The translations under genes and the position numbers were made by a program. The notes beneath the pieces were generated by a model. That model searched no databases. It saw nothing but the letters and a program-made list of their open reading frames with translations, and was not told the DNA's origin. Below are positions 1 to 7,072 of a DNA stretch of 42,152 bases, piece by piece. Origin of the DNA: Clostridiales bacterium (GTDB lineage Bacteria > Bacillota > Clostridia > Lachnospirales > Anaerotignaceae); assembly GCA_018364635.1 (NCBI GenBank), contig JAGZLR010000016.1:1-42152 (forward strand). Reading direction: 5' to 3'. The first letter of the stretch is position 1, and each line of letters begins with the position of its first letter.

Positions 1-559
1 GATGCTCCAAATCAATTTGATTGAGAGGTTTTACAATACTTCCAGACACTCTGTATGCCAGATAAATAGATATGAGTAAAGCAATCAACATCACAATGGC
101 AAGGGGCTGAATCATTCCAATCACCAGCATCAGCACACTGAACTGAGCACCGGAAACCCGCAGCACTGTCCCATCAGACAGACGTGTGGCATAATATATA
201 TTTTTTTCTGACAATGTACTGGAATACCGAATACTCTTGCCTGTATCACTTTCTAACGCCTCTTCGACTTCCTCCCTATCTGCATGGTTATCCATCTGGG
301 AGACGTCTGCACCATTATCATAAAGTACAGCTCCTGAAGGGTCAATCCACGTAATTCTTGTATCGCCGGAATTGATTTTATTTAAGTAGTCAATTCCCTG
401 ACTTTCTACACCCTGACAAATAAAAGACGCTTCCTTTTGCAGTTCATCCACATACTGCTGGTCAAAATAAGTATATAATACCCCCATAATAATGATAAAA
501 CTAATCAACAGTACAGAAAACGCCACACACAACACAGCATTATAGATTCTCTTTACCAC
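1..559 (-). CDS. phoR: Sensor histidine kinase, PhoR-like (N-terminal part, cut by window edge)
   Basis: Only the first 186 codons are in the window; the catalytic DHp and ATPase domains lie beyond base 1. The visible part has a first membrane helix (about residues 8-30), an extracellular PAS/Cache-like sensor segment (about 31-140), a second helix (about 143-168) and the start of a HAMP-type linker (SIVKPLNQ near 174-181). This is the usual layout of PhoR-type kinases. The GTG start is chosen because a GGAGGAG Shine-Dalgarno lies 6-7 bases upstream; it overlaps the end of the response regulator by 7 bases. Being downstream of pstB-phoU-phoP suggests that it senses phosphate limitation together with the Pst/PhoU complex and phosphorylates the adjacent regulator. 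The family assignment rests on topology and context, since no kinase motif is visible. Confidence 0.85.
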   Translation of the reverse strand, partial: MVKRIYNAVLCVAFSVLLISFIIIMGVLYTYFDQQYVDELQKEASFICQGVESQGIDYLNKINSGDTRITWIDPSGAVLYDNGADVSQMDNHADREEVEEALESDTGKSIRYSSTLSEKNIYYATRLSDGTVLRVSGAQFSVLMLVIGMIQPLAIVMLIALLISIYLAYRVSGSIVKPLNQIDLEH

Positions 560-1236
560 GAATTCTCTCCTCCGACTCGGTAACCTACCCCTCTGACCGT
601 CTCAATATATTTTCCACAGTCTCCTAGTTTCTGTCGTAAGGTACGTACATGAACATCCACAGTTCTGCTTTCTCCGTCGAATTCATAGCCCCAGATTCGG
701 TTTAGCAATTGATCTCTTGTAAAGACAATCCCCTTATTTTCCAACAGGAAACATAAAAGCTCAAACTCCTTTAAGGTAAGTGTTACTTCCTGATGGTTGA
801 CTAACACAATATGTTTTGTGCAGTTCACCTCTAATACGCCGGCAGACAGCACCTTTTCTGCTTTTCCTTCACCTTTTGTTCTGCGCCGCACTGCTTTAAT
901 CCGGCTGATTAGTTCCATCATGCCAAAAGGTTTTGACACATAGTCGTCAGCGCCGCCGTCCAGTCCAACTACCTTGTCATATTCTGTATCTTTTGCAGTA
1001 AGCATTATCACCGGTATCCCCTTGGTTTTGTCCAAACTGCGTAACCGTTTCAAAATATGAAGGCCGTCCTCTTCTGGCAGCATAATGTCTAACAAAATCA
1101 GCTCTGGCAGCTCTCGATTCATTTCTTCCCAAAACAGGGAAGGCCGCTCAAACCCTTTTGCCGCCAAACCTGTATTTGTCAATGTATATACAACTAATTC
1201 TCGGATGCTGTCATCATCTTCCAATATATAAATCAT
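553..1236 (-). CDS. phoP: OmpR/PhoB-family response regulator, phosphate regulon type
   Basis: This 227-residue protein has a receiver domain (about 1-120) and a winged-helix DNA-binding domain (about 130-222). The acidic pocket is at D7-D9, the phospho-acceptor is D50 in LILLDIMLP, the switch threonine is T80 and the conserved lysine is K102 in SKPF. The C-terminal domain carries the recognition-helix motif SRTVDVHVRTLRQKLG and the wing motif TVRGVGYRV. It should bind DNA when phosphorylated by the kinase encoded next to it. Its ATG overlaps the phoU stop (ATGA), and AGGAAGG lies upstream. Linkage to phoU and pstB points to phosphate control (PhoP/PhoB), but OmpR-family proteins are similar enough that the ligand is inferred from neighbours only. 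Confidence 0.9.
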   Translation of the reverse strand: MIYILEDDDSIRELVVYTLTNTGLAAKGFERPSLFWEEMNRELPELILLDIMLPEEDGLHILKRLRSLDKTKGIPVIMLTAKDTEYDKVVGLDGGADDYVSKPFGMMELISRIKAVRRRTKGEGKAEKVLSAGVLEVNCTKHIVLVNHQEVTLTLKEFELLCFLLENKGIVFTRDQLLNRIWGYEFDGESRTVDVHVRTLRQKLGDCGKYIETVRGVGYRVGGENSW

Positions 1237-1880
1237 AGTTTATCCTTCCTATGTTCTCCTGTCATAGAGTATTCCACCCATTCAGCAATATTTACCGCAT
1301 GGTCCCCAATACGTTCCAAATATTTGGCAACCATCAAAAGATTTAAGCAGACTTCACCGTTTCGGCGGTCTTTATTGATCTCATCAATCAGTTCCTGTTT
1401 GATCTGCTCAAACATACTGTCTATGTTGTCATCTGATTCGATTACCTTCTGGGCTAGACTAAGATCTTTTTTAACAAAAGAATCAATGCTTCCTATTACC
1501 ATTCTCACAGCTTCCTCTGCCATTTTTTTGATATGTACTTCATTGGTAAGCCGTTCGATGCCTGATAGCTTCGCAATTTCCGCAATATCTTCCACTTGGT
1601 CGCCGATACGCTCCATATCAGAAATCATTTTCAGCGCTGAAGATACTGTCCGTAAATCGCCAGCCACAGGTTGACAACGCAAAAATAGATGCATACAAAG
1701 GGTCTCTATATCCCGCTCTTTTCTGTCTGTTTCCTGTTCAATGGCGATTGCTCTTGCGCCTGCCTCCCTGTCATGCTCCATCAGCGCCCGTATTGCCGAC
1801 ATAATGCCCTCCTCACATAGAGCGCCCATACGAATAAGTTCTACATTCAACTGTTCCAGCTGTTGGTCAAGGGTTCTCAT
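1233..1880 (-). CDS. phoU: Phosphate signalling protein PhoU
   Basis: The 215-residue all-helical protein contains two PhoU repeats, with the typical metal-contact type motifs ERIGDQVEDIAEIA (about residues 89-102) and ERIGDHAVNIAEW (near 190-202). PhoU links the Pst importer to the PhoR kinase and keeps the response off when phosphate is plentiful. The reading frame stays open upstream, but I chose the ATG at 1880 because the protein then begins MRTLDQQLEQLN as in the family and GGAGG lies about 11 bases upstream. The gene begins one base after the pstB stop and ends in a 4-base overlap with the response regulator, so all four genes are translationally linked. Confidence 0.94.
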   Translation of the reverse strand: MRTLDQQLEQLNVELIRMGALCEEGIMSAIRALMEHDREAGARAIAIEQETDRKERDIETLCMHLFLRCQPVAGDLRTVSSALKMISDMERIGDQVEDIAEIAKLSGIERLTNEVHIKKMAEEAVRMVIGSIDSFVKKDLSLAQKVIESDDNIDSMFEQIKQELIDEINKDRRNGEVCLNLLMVAKYLERIGDHAVNIAEWVEYSMTGEHRKDKL

Positions 1881-1881
1881 A

Positions 1882-2631
1882 TCAGCCAAACCTCCCTGTA
1901 ATATAATCCTCTGTCCGTTTGTCCTTTGGCGTTGCAAAAAGTTCTTCTGTGTCGCCAAACTCAACCATTTCTCCCAAAAGGAAAAAAGCTGTCTTGTCAG
2001 AGATTCTAGCTGCTTGCTGCATGTTATGGGTAACAATGATGATAGTATAATTCTTTTTCAGCTCTACCGCAAGCTCTTCTATTTTTGAGGTAGAAATCGG
2101 GTCCAAGGCGCTGGTAGGCTCATCCATCAAAAGCACTTCCGGCTGTACTGCTAATGCCCGAGCGATACAAAGTCTCTGCTGCTGACCGCCACTCATTCCC
2201 AAAGCGCTCTTTTTCAAACGGTCCTTGACTTCATCCCATAAAGCCGCATTTCTCAAAGAAGTCTCTACAATTTCGTCCAACTTTAGTTTAGAGCGAACGC
2301 CATGAATTCTTGGTCCATAGGCAATATTATCATAAATACTCATCGGAAAAGGGTTAGCTTTTTGAAATACCATCCCCACACGTTTTCTAAGATCTGTTAC
2401 ATCTGTGTCTTTATAAATATCCTGTCCATCTAGTGTTACACTTCCAGTGATTTTACATCCGTCCACCAAATCATTCATCCGATTTAACGTTTTTAACAAT
2501 GTACTTTTTCCACAGCCAGACGGGCCAATAAACGCCGAAATTTCTTTCTCTCCTAAACTCAGGTTAATATTTTTCAGTGCTTTAAAATTTCCATAATATA
2601 AATCCAGGTCTTTTACCTGTATTTTATCCAT
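1882..2631 (-). CDS. pstB: Phosphate ABC transporter ATP-binding protein PstB
   Basis: The 249-residue ATPase has Walker A GPSGCGKST (36-44), Q-loop Q90, ABC signature MSGGQ (146-150), Walker B VLLMDE (166-171) and switch H202. FQKANPFPMSIYDN after the Q-loop is characteristic of PstB. It should energise high-affinity phosphate uptake through PstC and PstA. It is the first gene of its transcription unit here: the next gene upstream is on the other strand, so pstS, pstC and pstA must lie elsewhere, which is unusual. GGAGGTGGAATC precedes the ATG. Upstream, TGTTAA (2697-2702) and CGTAAA (2708-2713) form two TTWACR-like repeats with an 11-base period on the minus strand, reminiscent of a partial PhoP box. 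Confidence 0.95.
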   Translation of the reverse strand: MDKIQVKDLDLYYGNFKALKNINLSLGEKEISAFIGPSGCGKSTLLKTLNRMNDLVDGCKITGSVTLDGQDIYKDTDVTDLRKRVGMVFQKANPFPMSIYDNIAYGPRIHGVRSKLKLDEIVETSLRNAALWDEVKDRLKKSALGMSGGQQQRLCIARALAVQPEVLLMDEPTSALDPISTSKIEELAVELKKNYTIIIVTHNMQQAARISDKTAFFLLGEMVEFGDTEELFATPKDKRTEDYITGRFG

Positions 2632-2767
2632 GATTCCACCTCCGGATTACTTTCTTTCAGTATAGGTTTGGAAGGTAAAAACAAAAAGACCGGCAATGTT
2701 AAATCTACGTAAAATCAGAATATCTGTACTTTTCTTTCACATATATTGATAAAAAAGGGTTTTTTTC

Positions 2768-2962
2768 ATGTCTGAACTTCGCATTTGCTATCAACACCCT
2801 ACACAGGATCAAAAAAAACTTACCAAGGCATTGGCTGCTTTTTACGTAGACCTTCTTTTAGAGGAAATCGACCAGCTGGATTTGCCTGAAGGAAAGAAGA
2901 GTGATGCTGCTGTAGCATGTGCGAACTTATTGATTCAAAACAGTAAAAGACGTGAAACATAA
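2768..2962 (+). CDS. Small protein of unknown function
   Basis: This plus-strand gene encodes 64 residues with no recognised domain, no membrane segment and no signal peptide. The middle (about 15-38) is predicted helical, with leucine-rich sequence YVDLLLEEIDQLDL, followed by a basic tail ending KRRET. AAGGG eight bases upstream of the ATG is a usable but modest Shine-Dalgarno. The reading frame ends 3 bases before the loop of a strong bidirectional terminator, which supports a real single-gene unit. It diverges from the pst-pho operon across 136 bases that could hold shared control sites. I cannot assign a function; a short regulatory or adaptor protein is possible. Confidence 0.6.
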   Translation: MSELRICYQHPTQDQKKLTKALAAFYVDLLLEEIDQLDLPEGKKSDAAVACANLLIQNSKRRET

Positions 2963-2977
2963 GTTTCACGCCTTTTA
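2945..2977. terminator. Bidirectional intrinsic terminator
   Basis: The stem CGTGAAAC (2951-2958) and GTTTCACG (2963-2970) closes a 4-base ATAA loop. It is flanked by AAAAG on the left and CTTTT on the right, so it can end the small plus-strand gene at 2768 and the minus-strand fur-family gene. Confidence 0.85.
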
Positions 2978-2979
2978 TT

Positions 2980-3393
2980 TTAACTTTTCTTTCCCTGCTC
3001 TTTTTCTAAGCATTGACTGCATATACCACTAAACTGCGTTTGGTGGTTTTCCACATAGAATCCATCTACCAAACGTTCTTCCCTATCCAACTGTTCCTGA
3101 TATGGTGTTGATGCATCTAACAATGCTCCACATTTACGACAACGAAAATGATAATGAGGATCACATCGGAAATCATACCTATCTTCCCTGTCAGAAGCAT
3201 AAATTCTTTGAATTGTTCCTTCGGACGCAGCTTCTACTAAGACACGATACACTGTCGCCTTACTGACAAAGTACCCATCTTCCAAAAGTTTATCATATAC
3301 CATTGCAGCTGTCGGATGATTCTTCATCTCTTTTAATGTTTGAAAAATCGCAGATTTCTGATAAGTATTTCTTTTCTCTCCCACGATAATCAC
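2980..3393 (-). CDS. Fur/PerR-family metal-dependent repressor
   Basis: The protein (134-137 residues) has an N-terminal winged helix (about 1-80, with VSKATVYRVL as recognition helix) and a C-terminal metal-binding dimer domain. It contains the structural zinc site C85xxC88 and C125xxC128, and candidate regulatory ligands H26, H80 and H82 (HYH). Position 93 is aspartate in LLDA, as in PerR, where Fur proteins often have glutamate. Peroxide sensing is therefore a reasonable guess, but Fur or Zur cannot be excluded. The start could be GTG at 3393 or GTG at 3384; the second sits at a better distance from GGGAG and starts nearer the family norm. Autoregulation is likely, because a perfect palindrome abuts its -10 box. 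Confidence 0.92.
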   Translation of the reverse strand: MIIVGEKRNTYQKSAIFQTLKEMKNHPTAAMVYDKLLEDGYFVSKATVYRVLVEAASEGTIQRIYASDREDRYDFRCDPHYHFRCRKCGALLDASTPYQEQLDREERLVDGFYVENHQTQFSGICSQCLEKEQGKKS

Positions 3394-3427
3394 ATCTCCC
3401 AGATGATTTTCTTATATTAGAATGCAT

Positions 3428-3454
3428 TTTAATTAAGATTTAATCTTAATTAAA
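3428..3454. promoter_or_regulatory. Perfect palindrome, probable Fur/PerR-family operator
   Basis: Two 13-base arms (TTTAATTAAGATT and its exact complement) flank one central base. The inner 15 bases, TAAGATT-T-AATCTTA, follow the 7-1-7 plan of Per, Fur and Zur boxes. The palindrome touches the -10 hexamer of the fur-family promoter and covers its start site, as expected for autorepression. Operator identity is inferred from geometry. Confidence 0.75.
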
Positions 3455-3482
3455 TTATATTATCAAATGGACTCTTTGTCAA
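3454..3482 (-). promoter_or_regulatory. Promoter of the Fur/PerR-family gene
   Basis: On the minus strand TTGACA (3477-3482) and TATAAT (3454-3459) are separated by exactly 17 bases, a consensus housekeeping promoter. The start site would fall inside the palindrome at 3428-3454. Confidence 0.85.
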
Positions 3483-3501
3483 TTCTTTCCCCTTGTTTTC
3501 C

Positions 3502-3533
3502 AAAGAAAAAACGAATGGAATCTTTTCCATTCG
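3502..3533 (-). terminator. Intrinsic terminator of the opuB-type operon
   Basis: The stem CGAATGGAA (3512-3520) and TTCCATTCG (3525-3533) with a 4-base loop is followed on the minus strand by a U-rich run (complement of 3502-3511). It lies 17 bases after the stop of the permease/binding protein gene. Confidence 0.85.
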
Positions 3534-3549
3534 CCTTTTCTAATTTGTC

Positions 3550-5115
3550 TTATTGAATAAGTCCATTTTCCACTAAAAACTTATGGGCTACATCTGCCGG
3601 CTTTTCACCAAGCTCATCCACTCTATAGTTTAATTCCGCCATAATATCATCATTAAGTACAGCACCGATTTCTGCACAGACATCCACAAGTCCAGGATAT
3701 TTCTGGATCACTTCCTCATTGAACATTGGCACTGCATAGTATGGTGGGAAGAATCCCTTATCATCCTCCAGTTTTACCAAATCAAATTTCTTTAATAATC
3801 CATCAGTAGAATATGCGTCAATCAAATCACATTCTCCACTGAGAAGCGCTGTATATCGGGCTGATCCATCTACACCTGTTTCATCCTTAAATGTCAGGCC
3901 ATACGCCTGTTTTACACCTTCTAGTCCATCGACACGATTTAAAAACATCAGTGTTGTTACACTGCGGAGCTGACCATTGTACTGCTTTAAGTCCGAAATC
4001 GTTTTTAAACCATATTTTTCAGCGATCTCTTTTGTTGTGGATAATGTATATGTATTATTTACGTTGAGGGAATCCAACACTGCAATTCCAAACTTTTCCA
4101 TATACTCTTCCTGTACTGTACGGAACACCTGATCCACATCAGAAATCGCCTCATGTCCTAAAATATTGACATAAGCAGTCCCTGTATATTCCACATAGCC
4201 GTCAATTTCATCTGCTTTTATGGAGGAGAAACAGATAGAAGAGCCTCCCAAATCCACTTTACTCTCCACTTCAATATCCATTCTATCCTCTGCTACCTCT
4301 TCAATCATATAGCAAAAAAGTTCAGACTCTGTAAAGTCCATACTGCCAAGAATCAGATCTGTTTTTTTCGCTGTTACAGTAACAACACCATAGAAACCAA
4401 TTAACACTGCCAAAAGAAGGGCGCTATTCCCTAAAAATCTTTTTTGAGATTTTTTTCTCTTGGTCTGTTTTTCTCTGCCGCCTGGCAGGAGACTGATTGG
4501 TGTGACAAGCGTCTCGATAGCATCTGCAATACGATCCACTAAAAGCGCTAAAATACAAGCAGGTATAGCGCCAGCCAAAATTTTTGTATTGTCTACTGTA
4601 CGAATACCAGCAAACACCAAATCTCCTAAACCGCCGCCGCCGACAAAAGCTGCCAGCGTCATCAGTCCTACCGCTGAAACAGCAGAGATACGCACACCTG
4701 TCATAATCACAGGAAGAGCTAATGGAATCTGCACTTTAAACAAAATCTGCATTTTGCTCAAACCAATTCCCGAAGCCGCCTCCAATACCTGGTCATTGAT
4801 ATTGACCAGCCCTGTGTAGGTATTTTTAATAATCGGCAATAATGAGTAAATAACGACTAAAAACACCGCAGGTTCTGTACCAATACCCAAAATTGGTATC
4901 GTCAAACCTAACAGTGCCATACTAGGAATCGCTTGAACTAAATTGGCAAACCCAATGACTGGTTTTCCTAAAGGCTTAATATAGGTTATCAAAATTCCTA
5001 ATGGCACACCAATGACAATGGCAAAGAGAACTGCAAAGAGAGTAAGGGCAATATGCTCCAGAAAAAGGGAAAGAATATCATTATAATTTGTCAAACAATA
5101 GGTGATGAAATTCAT
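3550..5115 (-). CDS. OpuB/ProW-type ABC permease fused to its substrate-binding domain
   Basis: This 521-residue protein joins an importer permease (about 1-205, with the cytoplasmic coupling loop EAASGIGLSKMQILFKVQIP at 112-131) to a further membrane helix (about 230-248) and an extracellular OpuAC-type binding domain (about 253-521). The fusion tethers the receptor to the channel. Family members import glycine betaine, carnitine, choline or proline betaine as osmoprotectants. The same fused layout is also found in the ergothioneine importer EgtU of streptococci, so the substrate is open. The start overlaps the stop of the ATPase gene by 4 bases (ATGA), which makes a two-gene operon, and a terminator follows. 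I do not assign a symbol because the ligand cannot be read from the sequence. Confidence 0.92.
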   Translation of the reverse strand: MNFITYCLTNYNDILSLFLEHIALTLFAVLFAIVIGVPLGILITYIKPLGKPVIGFANLVQAIPSMALLGLTIPILGIGTEPAVFLVVIYSLLPIIKNTYTGLVNINDQVLEAASGIGLSKMQILFKVQIPLALPVIMTGVRISAVSAVGLMTLAAFVGGGGLGDLVFAGIRTVDNTKILAGAIPACILALLVDRIADAIETLVTPISLLPGGREKQTKRKKSQKRFLGNSALLLAVLIGFYGVVTVTAKKTDLILGSMDFTESELFCYMIEEVAEDRMDIEVESKVDLGGSSICFSSIKADEIDGYVEYTGTAYVNILGHEAISDVDQVFRTVQEEYMEKFGIAVLDSLNVNNTYTLSTTKEIAEKYGLKTISDLKQYNGQLRSVTTLMFLNRVDGLEGVKQAYGLTFKDETGVDGSARYTALLSGECDLIDAYSTDGLLKKFDLVKLEDDKGFFPPYYAVPMFNEEVIQKYPGLVDVCAEIGAVLNDDIMAELNYRVDELGEKPADVAHKFLVENGLIQ

Positions 5116-6251
5116 GCTTTATCATCCTCCCTTTCCGGACTGTTCAAAAATTGCTTACTGAGCGTATTAATCAGCGTACTTCTTGTGACAAGTCCTTGAA
5201 TTTTTCCGTCGTCGTCAGTAACCGGCAGGGTAGAAAATTTCTTTTCATCAAATAATGCCAATAAATCCACAATAGAATGGTATGGTCGTACAGAAACAAA
5301 ATCTGTGGTCATAACTTCTTGCGCTGTTTTATGGACATTTTCCTGTCCAATTAATGTTTCACCTAGTATAATTCCCACCAGATTCCGACTGTGGTCAATA
5401 ACCATAAGACTATCAACTCTTGCGTCGTTCATTTTTGTAATACACTGCAATAACGTTGTATCTGGATGACAACAAATTGGCTCCGAAATCATAATATCAT
5501 GGGTTTTGATGAACTCCGGAGACGTCCATATTCTCTTTTCTCCAATAAATCCGCGGACAAAATCGTTAGCTGGATGTTTTAAAATGTGTTCCGGCGTATC
5601 ATACTGCTCAATATTGCCGTCTTTCATAATACAGATTTTATCGGCAAGCTTAATTGCCTCGTCCATATCGTGAGTAACAAAAACAATTGTTTTTTTCAAT
5701 GTTGACTGCATATCTAAAAGGGCGTCTTGAATTTGTGTTCGTGTAATAGGGTCTAGCGCGGAAAAAGGTTCATCCATCAGAATAATGTCAGGATCTGTCA
5801 TAAATGCCCGAACTACGCCTACTCTCTGCTGCTGGCCGCCGCTCATCTCGGAAGGATACTTGTCCAAAAAGAGATCTGGATCAAGATTCACCATTTCTAG
5901 TAGTCGTCTGGCATTTTGTTCAATCACTTCCGGCTTTGCTTTTTGCAGCCGTAAAATCAGTTCAATGTTTTCCCGTATGGTCATATGTGGAAACAGCCCG
6001 ATTTGCTGTATGACATATCCCATTTGTCTGCGAAGTGCTACTGGGTCCACTTCCGATATTTTTTTGCCATTTACCAAAATATCCCCTGATGTTGGTTCAA
6101 TTAAACGGTTAATCATTTTTAATGTTGTCGTTTTACCGCAGCCGCTTCCTCCAATAAGCACGACAAACTCGCCGTCTTCAATCGTCATATTAATATTGTT
6201 GATTACGGTGTTTTCTTTATAAACTTTGCATACATTTTTAAATTCAATCAA
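5112..6251 (-). CDS. OpuB/ProV-type ABC transporter ATPase with C-terminal CBS pair
   Basis: The 379-residue ATPase has Walker A GGSGCGKTT (34-42), Q-loop Q82/Q83, signature MSGGQ (136-140), Walker B ILMDEP (157-162) and switch H194. Two CBS repeats follow (about 252-305 and 312-365). In OpuA-like transporters CBS pairs sense ionic strength or nucleotides and gate transport. The start codon is TTG, placed 7-8 bases after a consensus AGGAGG; no ATG fits as well. It is the first gene of the operon, with the fused permease/receptor downstream. A promoter is visible at 6411-6439, leaving a leader of about 150 bases in which I recognise no riboswitch. Confidence 0.93.
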   Translation of the reverse strand: MIEFKNVCKVYKENTVINNINMTIEDGEFVVLIGGSGCGKTTTLKMINRLIEPTSGDILVNGKKISEVDPVALRRQMGYVIQQIGLFPHMTIRENIELILRLQKAKPEVIEQNARRLLEMVNLDPDLFLDKYPSEMSGGQQQRVGVVRAFMTDPDIILMDEPFSALDPITRTQIQDALLDMQSTLKKTIVFVTHDMDEAIKLADKICIMKDGNIEQYDTPEHILKHPANDFVRGFIGEKRIWTSPEFIKTHDIMISEPICCHPDTTLLQCITKMNDARVDSLMVIDHSRNLVGIILGETLIGQENVHKTAQEVMTTDFVSVRPYHSIVDLLALFDEKKFSTLPVTDDDGKIQGLVTRSTLINTLSKQFLNSPEREDDKA

Positions 6252-6645
6252 ATAGTTTCCTCCTTTTCACTTGTCCTTCTTTTCCCTGAAAAAATCAACT
6301 CCTTTCCCTAAAAAAATTAATCTTCTTGCCTGAAAGCACTGTTTACTTCCATACTTTTTGCGGCTGGATTACTGTCTTATGTTTTTATCCTTTATGACGA
6401 AATCATATTTATTATACCATAGAAAACCAGTATTTTGAATAAAGACAGAAAAAATATATCTATATTTTTCATAAAAATCCAGTAAAAACTGCGCATGACA
6501 CTCGCTATAGGTTACATAATCTTATTATAAATGAAATCTTTTATCCAAAGCAAGTGTCCCGAAAAAATTTGCAAGTAGAATTTAGGCTGTAATATTTGTA
6601 CTTAATTATTCCTAATTGATCATACAAAAAATCTATCCATTATTT
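6252..6645. other. Intergenic region between importer operon and sigK fragment
   Basis: This AT-rich 394-base stretch holds the importer promoter (6411-6439) and no plausible gene on either strand. The part next to the sigK fragment (about 6530-6645) shows no continuation of the sigma factor in any frame and no recombinase gene. A second TATAAT-like box on the minus strand occurs near 6530. Confidence 0.6.
6411..6439 (-). promoter_or_regulatory. Probable promoter of the opuB-type importer operon
   Basis: On the minus strand TTCAAA (6434-6439) and a perfect TATAAT (6411-6416) are 17 bases apart. The -35 box is weak, so an activator may contribute. Confidence 0.5.
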
Positions 6646-6960
6646 CTAAATAGCATTTTCTATACATCTGGCTACATAGGTTGCAAGTCTTGCACCTTTC
6701 TCAGGATGAAAGGAATTGATCCCTTTAATTAAACCAATAGTTCCAATAGAAATCATATCTTCATTATCTCTGCCAGTGCTGTATTTTTTTGCGATGTGGG
6801 CAACCAAACGAAGATTGTGTTCAATCAGAATATTCTTCGCCTCCTCGTCCCCCTGTGACATACGCTCCAACATTTCTTTCTCTTCTTTTGCAGAAAGTGG
6901 TTTTGGAAAAGAACAGGACACATAGGAAAAGAGAAAAAAAACTGCCGGTAATTCTACCAT
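6646..6960 (-). pseudogene. sigK: SigK sporulation sigma factor, 5' half only
   Basis: The 104 residues match the N-terminal half of sigma-K. They contain a short hydrophobic pro-like leader, then FPKPLSAKEEKEMLERM, the region 2 motif NLRLVAHIAKKY, the core-binding motif ISIGTIGLIKGI and ATYVARCIENAI. A full sigma-K is about 230-240 residues; here a TAG stop follows directly after the RCIEN motif, so the rest of region 2 and all of regions 3 and 4 are missing. Known sigK genes continue with ENEILM, and the skin element of Bacillus is inserted within those codons. The 3' half is not in this window. The ATG at 6960 has GGGAGG at good spacing. It could be the 5' part of a gene restored by excision of an element in the mother cell, or a dead relic. 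Confidence 0.85.
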
Positions 6961-7036
6961 CAAAACACCTCCCGCGGAATGTCAGTACCGCTACTATTAT
7001 CCTATGCCTCTTTCCCAGCATCTGTGCGTGTCTAAT

Positions 7037-7070
7037 AAAAAAAGAGGCATAGAATTATGCCTCTTTTTTT
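7037..7070 (-). terminator. Intrinsic terminator after the mltG-trmR-trhP operon
   Basis: The stem AGAGGCATA (7043-7051) and TATGCCTCT (7056-7064) with a GAAT/ATTC loop is bounded by seven A on the left and seven T on the right. It starts just after the trhP stop on the minus strand and could also act on plus-strand transcripts. Confidence 0.9.
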
Positions 7071-7072
7071 AT

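Noticed and set aside
6252..6405. Riboswitch in the leader of the importer operon
   Set aside because: No conserved aptamer pattern or terminator hairpin could be recognised in this stretch.
1..6645. Left part of the window as the interior of a skin element
   Set aside because: No recombinase, phage or mobile gene is present; the genes are housekeeping uptake and regulatory functions. Only the sigK break point supports the idea, so it is kept as a question and not annotated.
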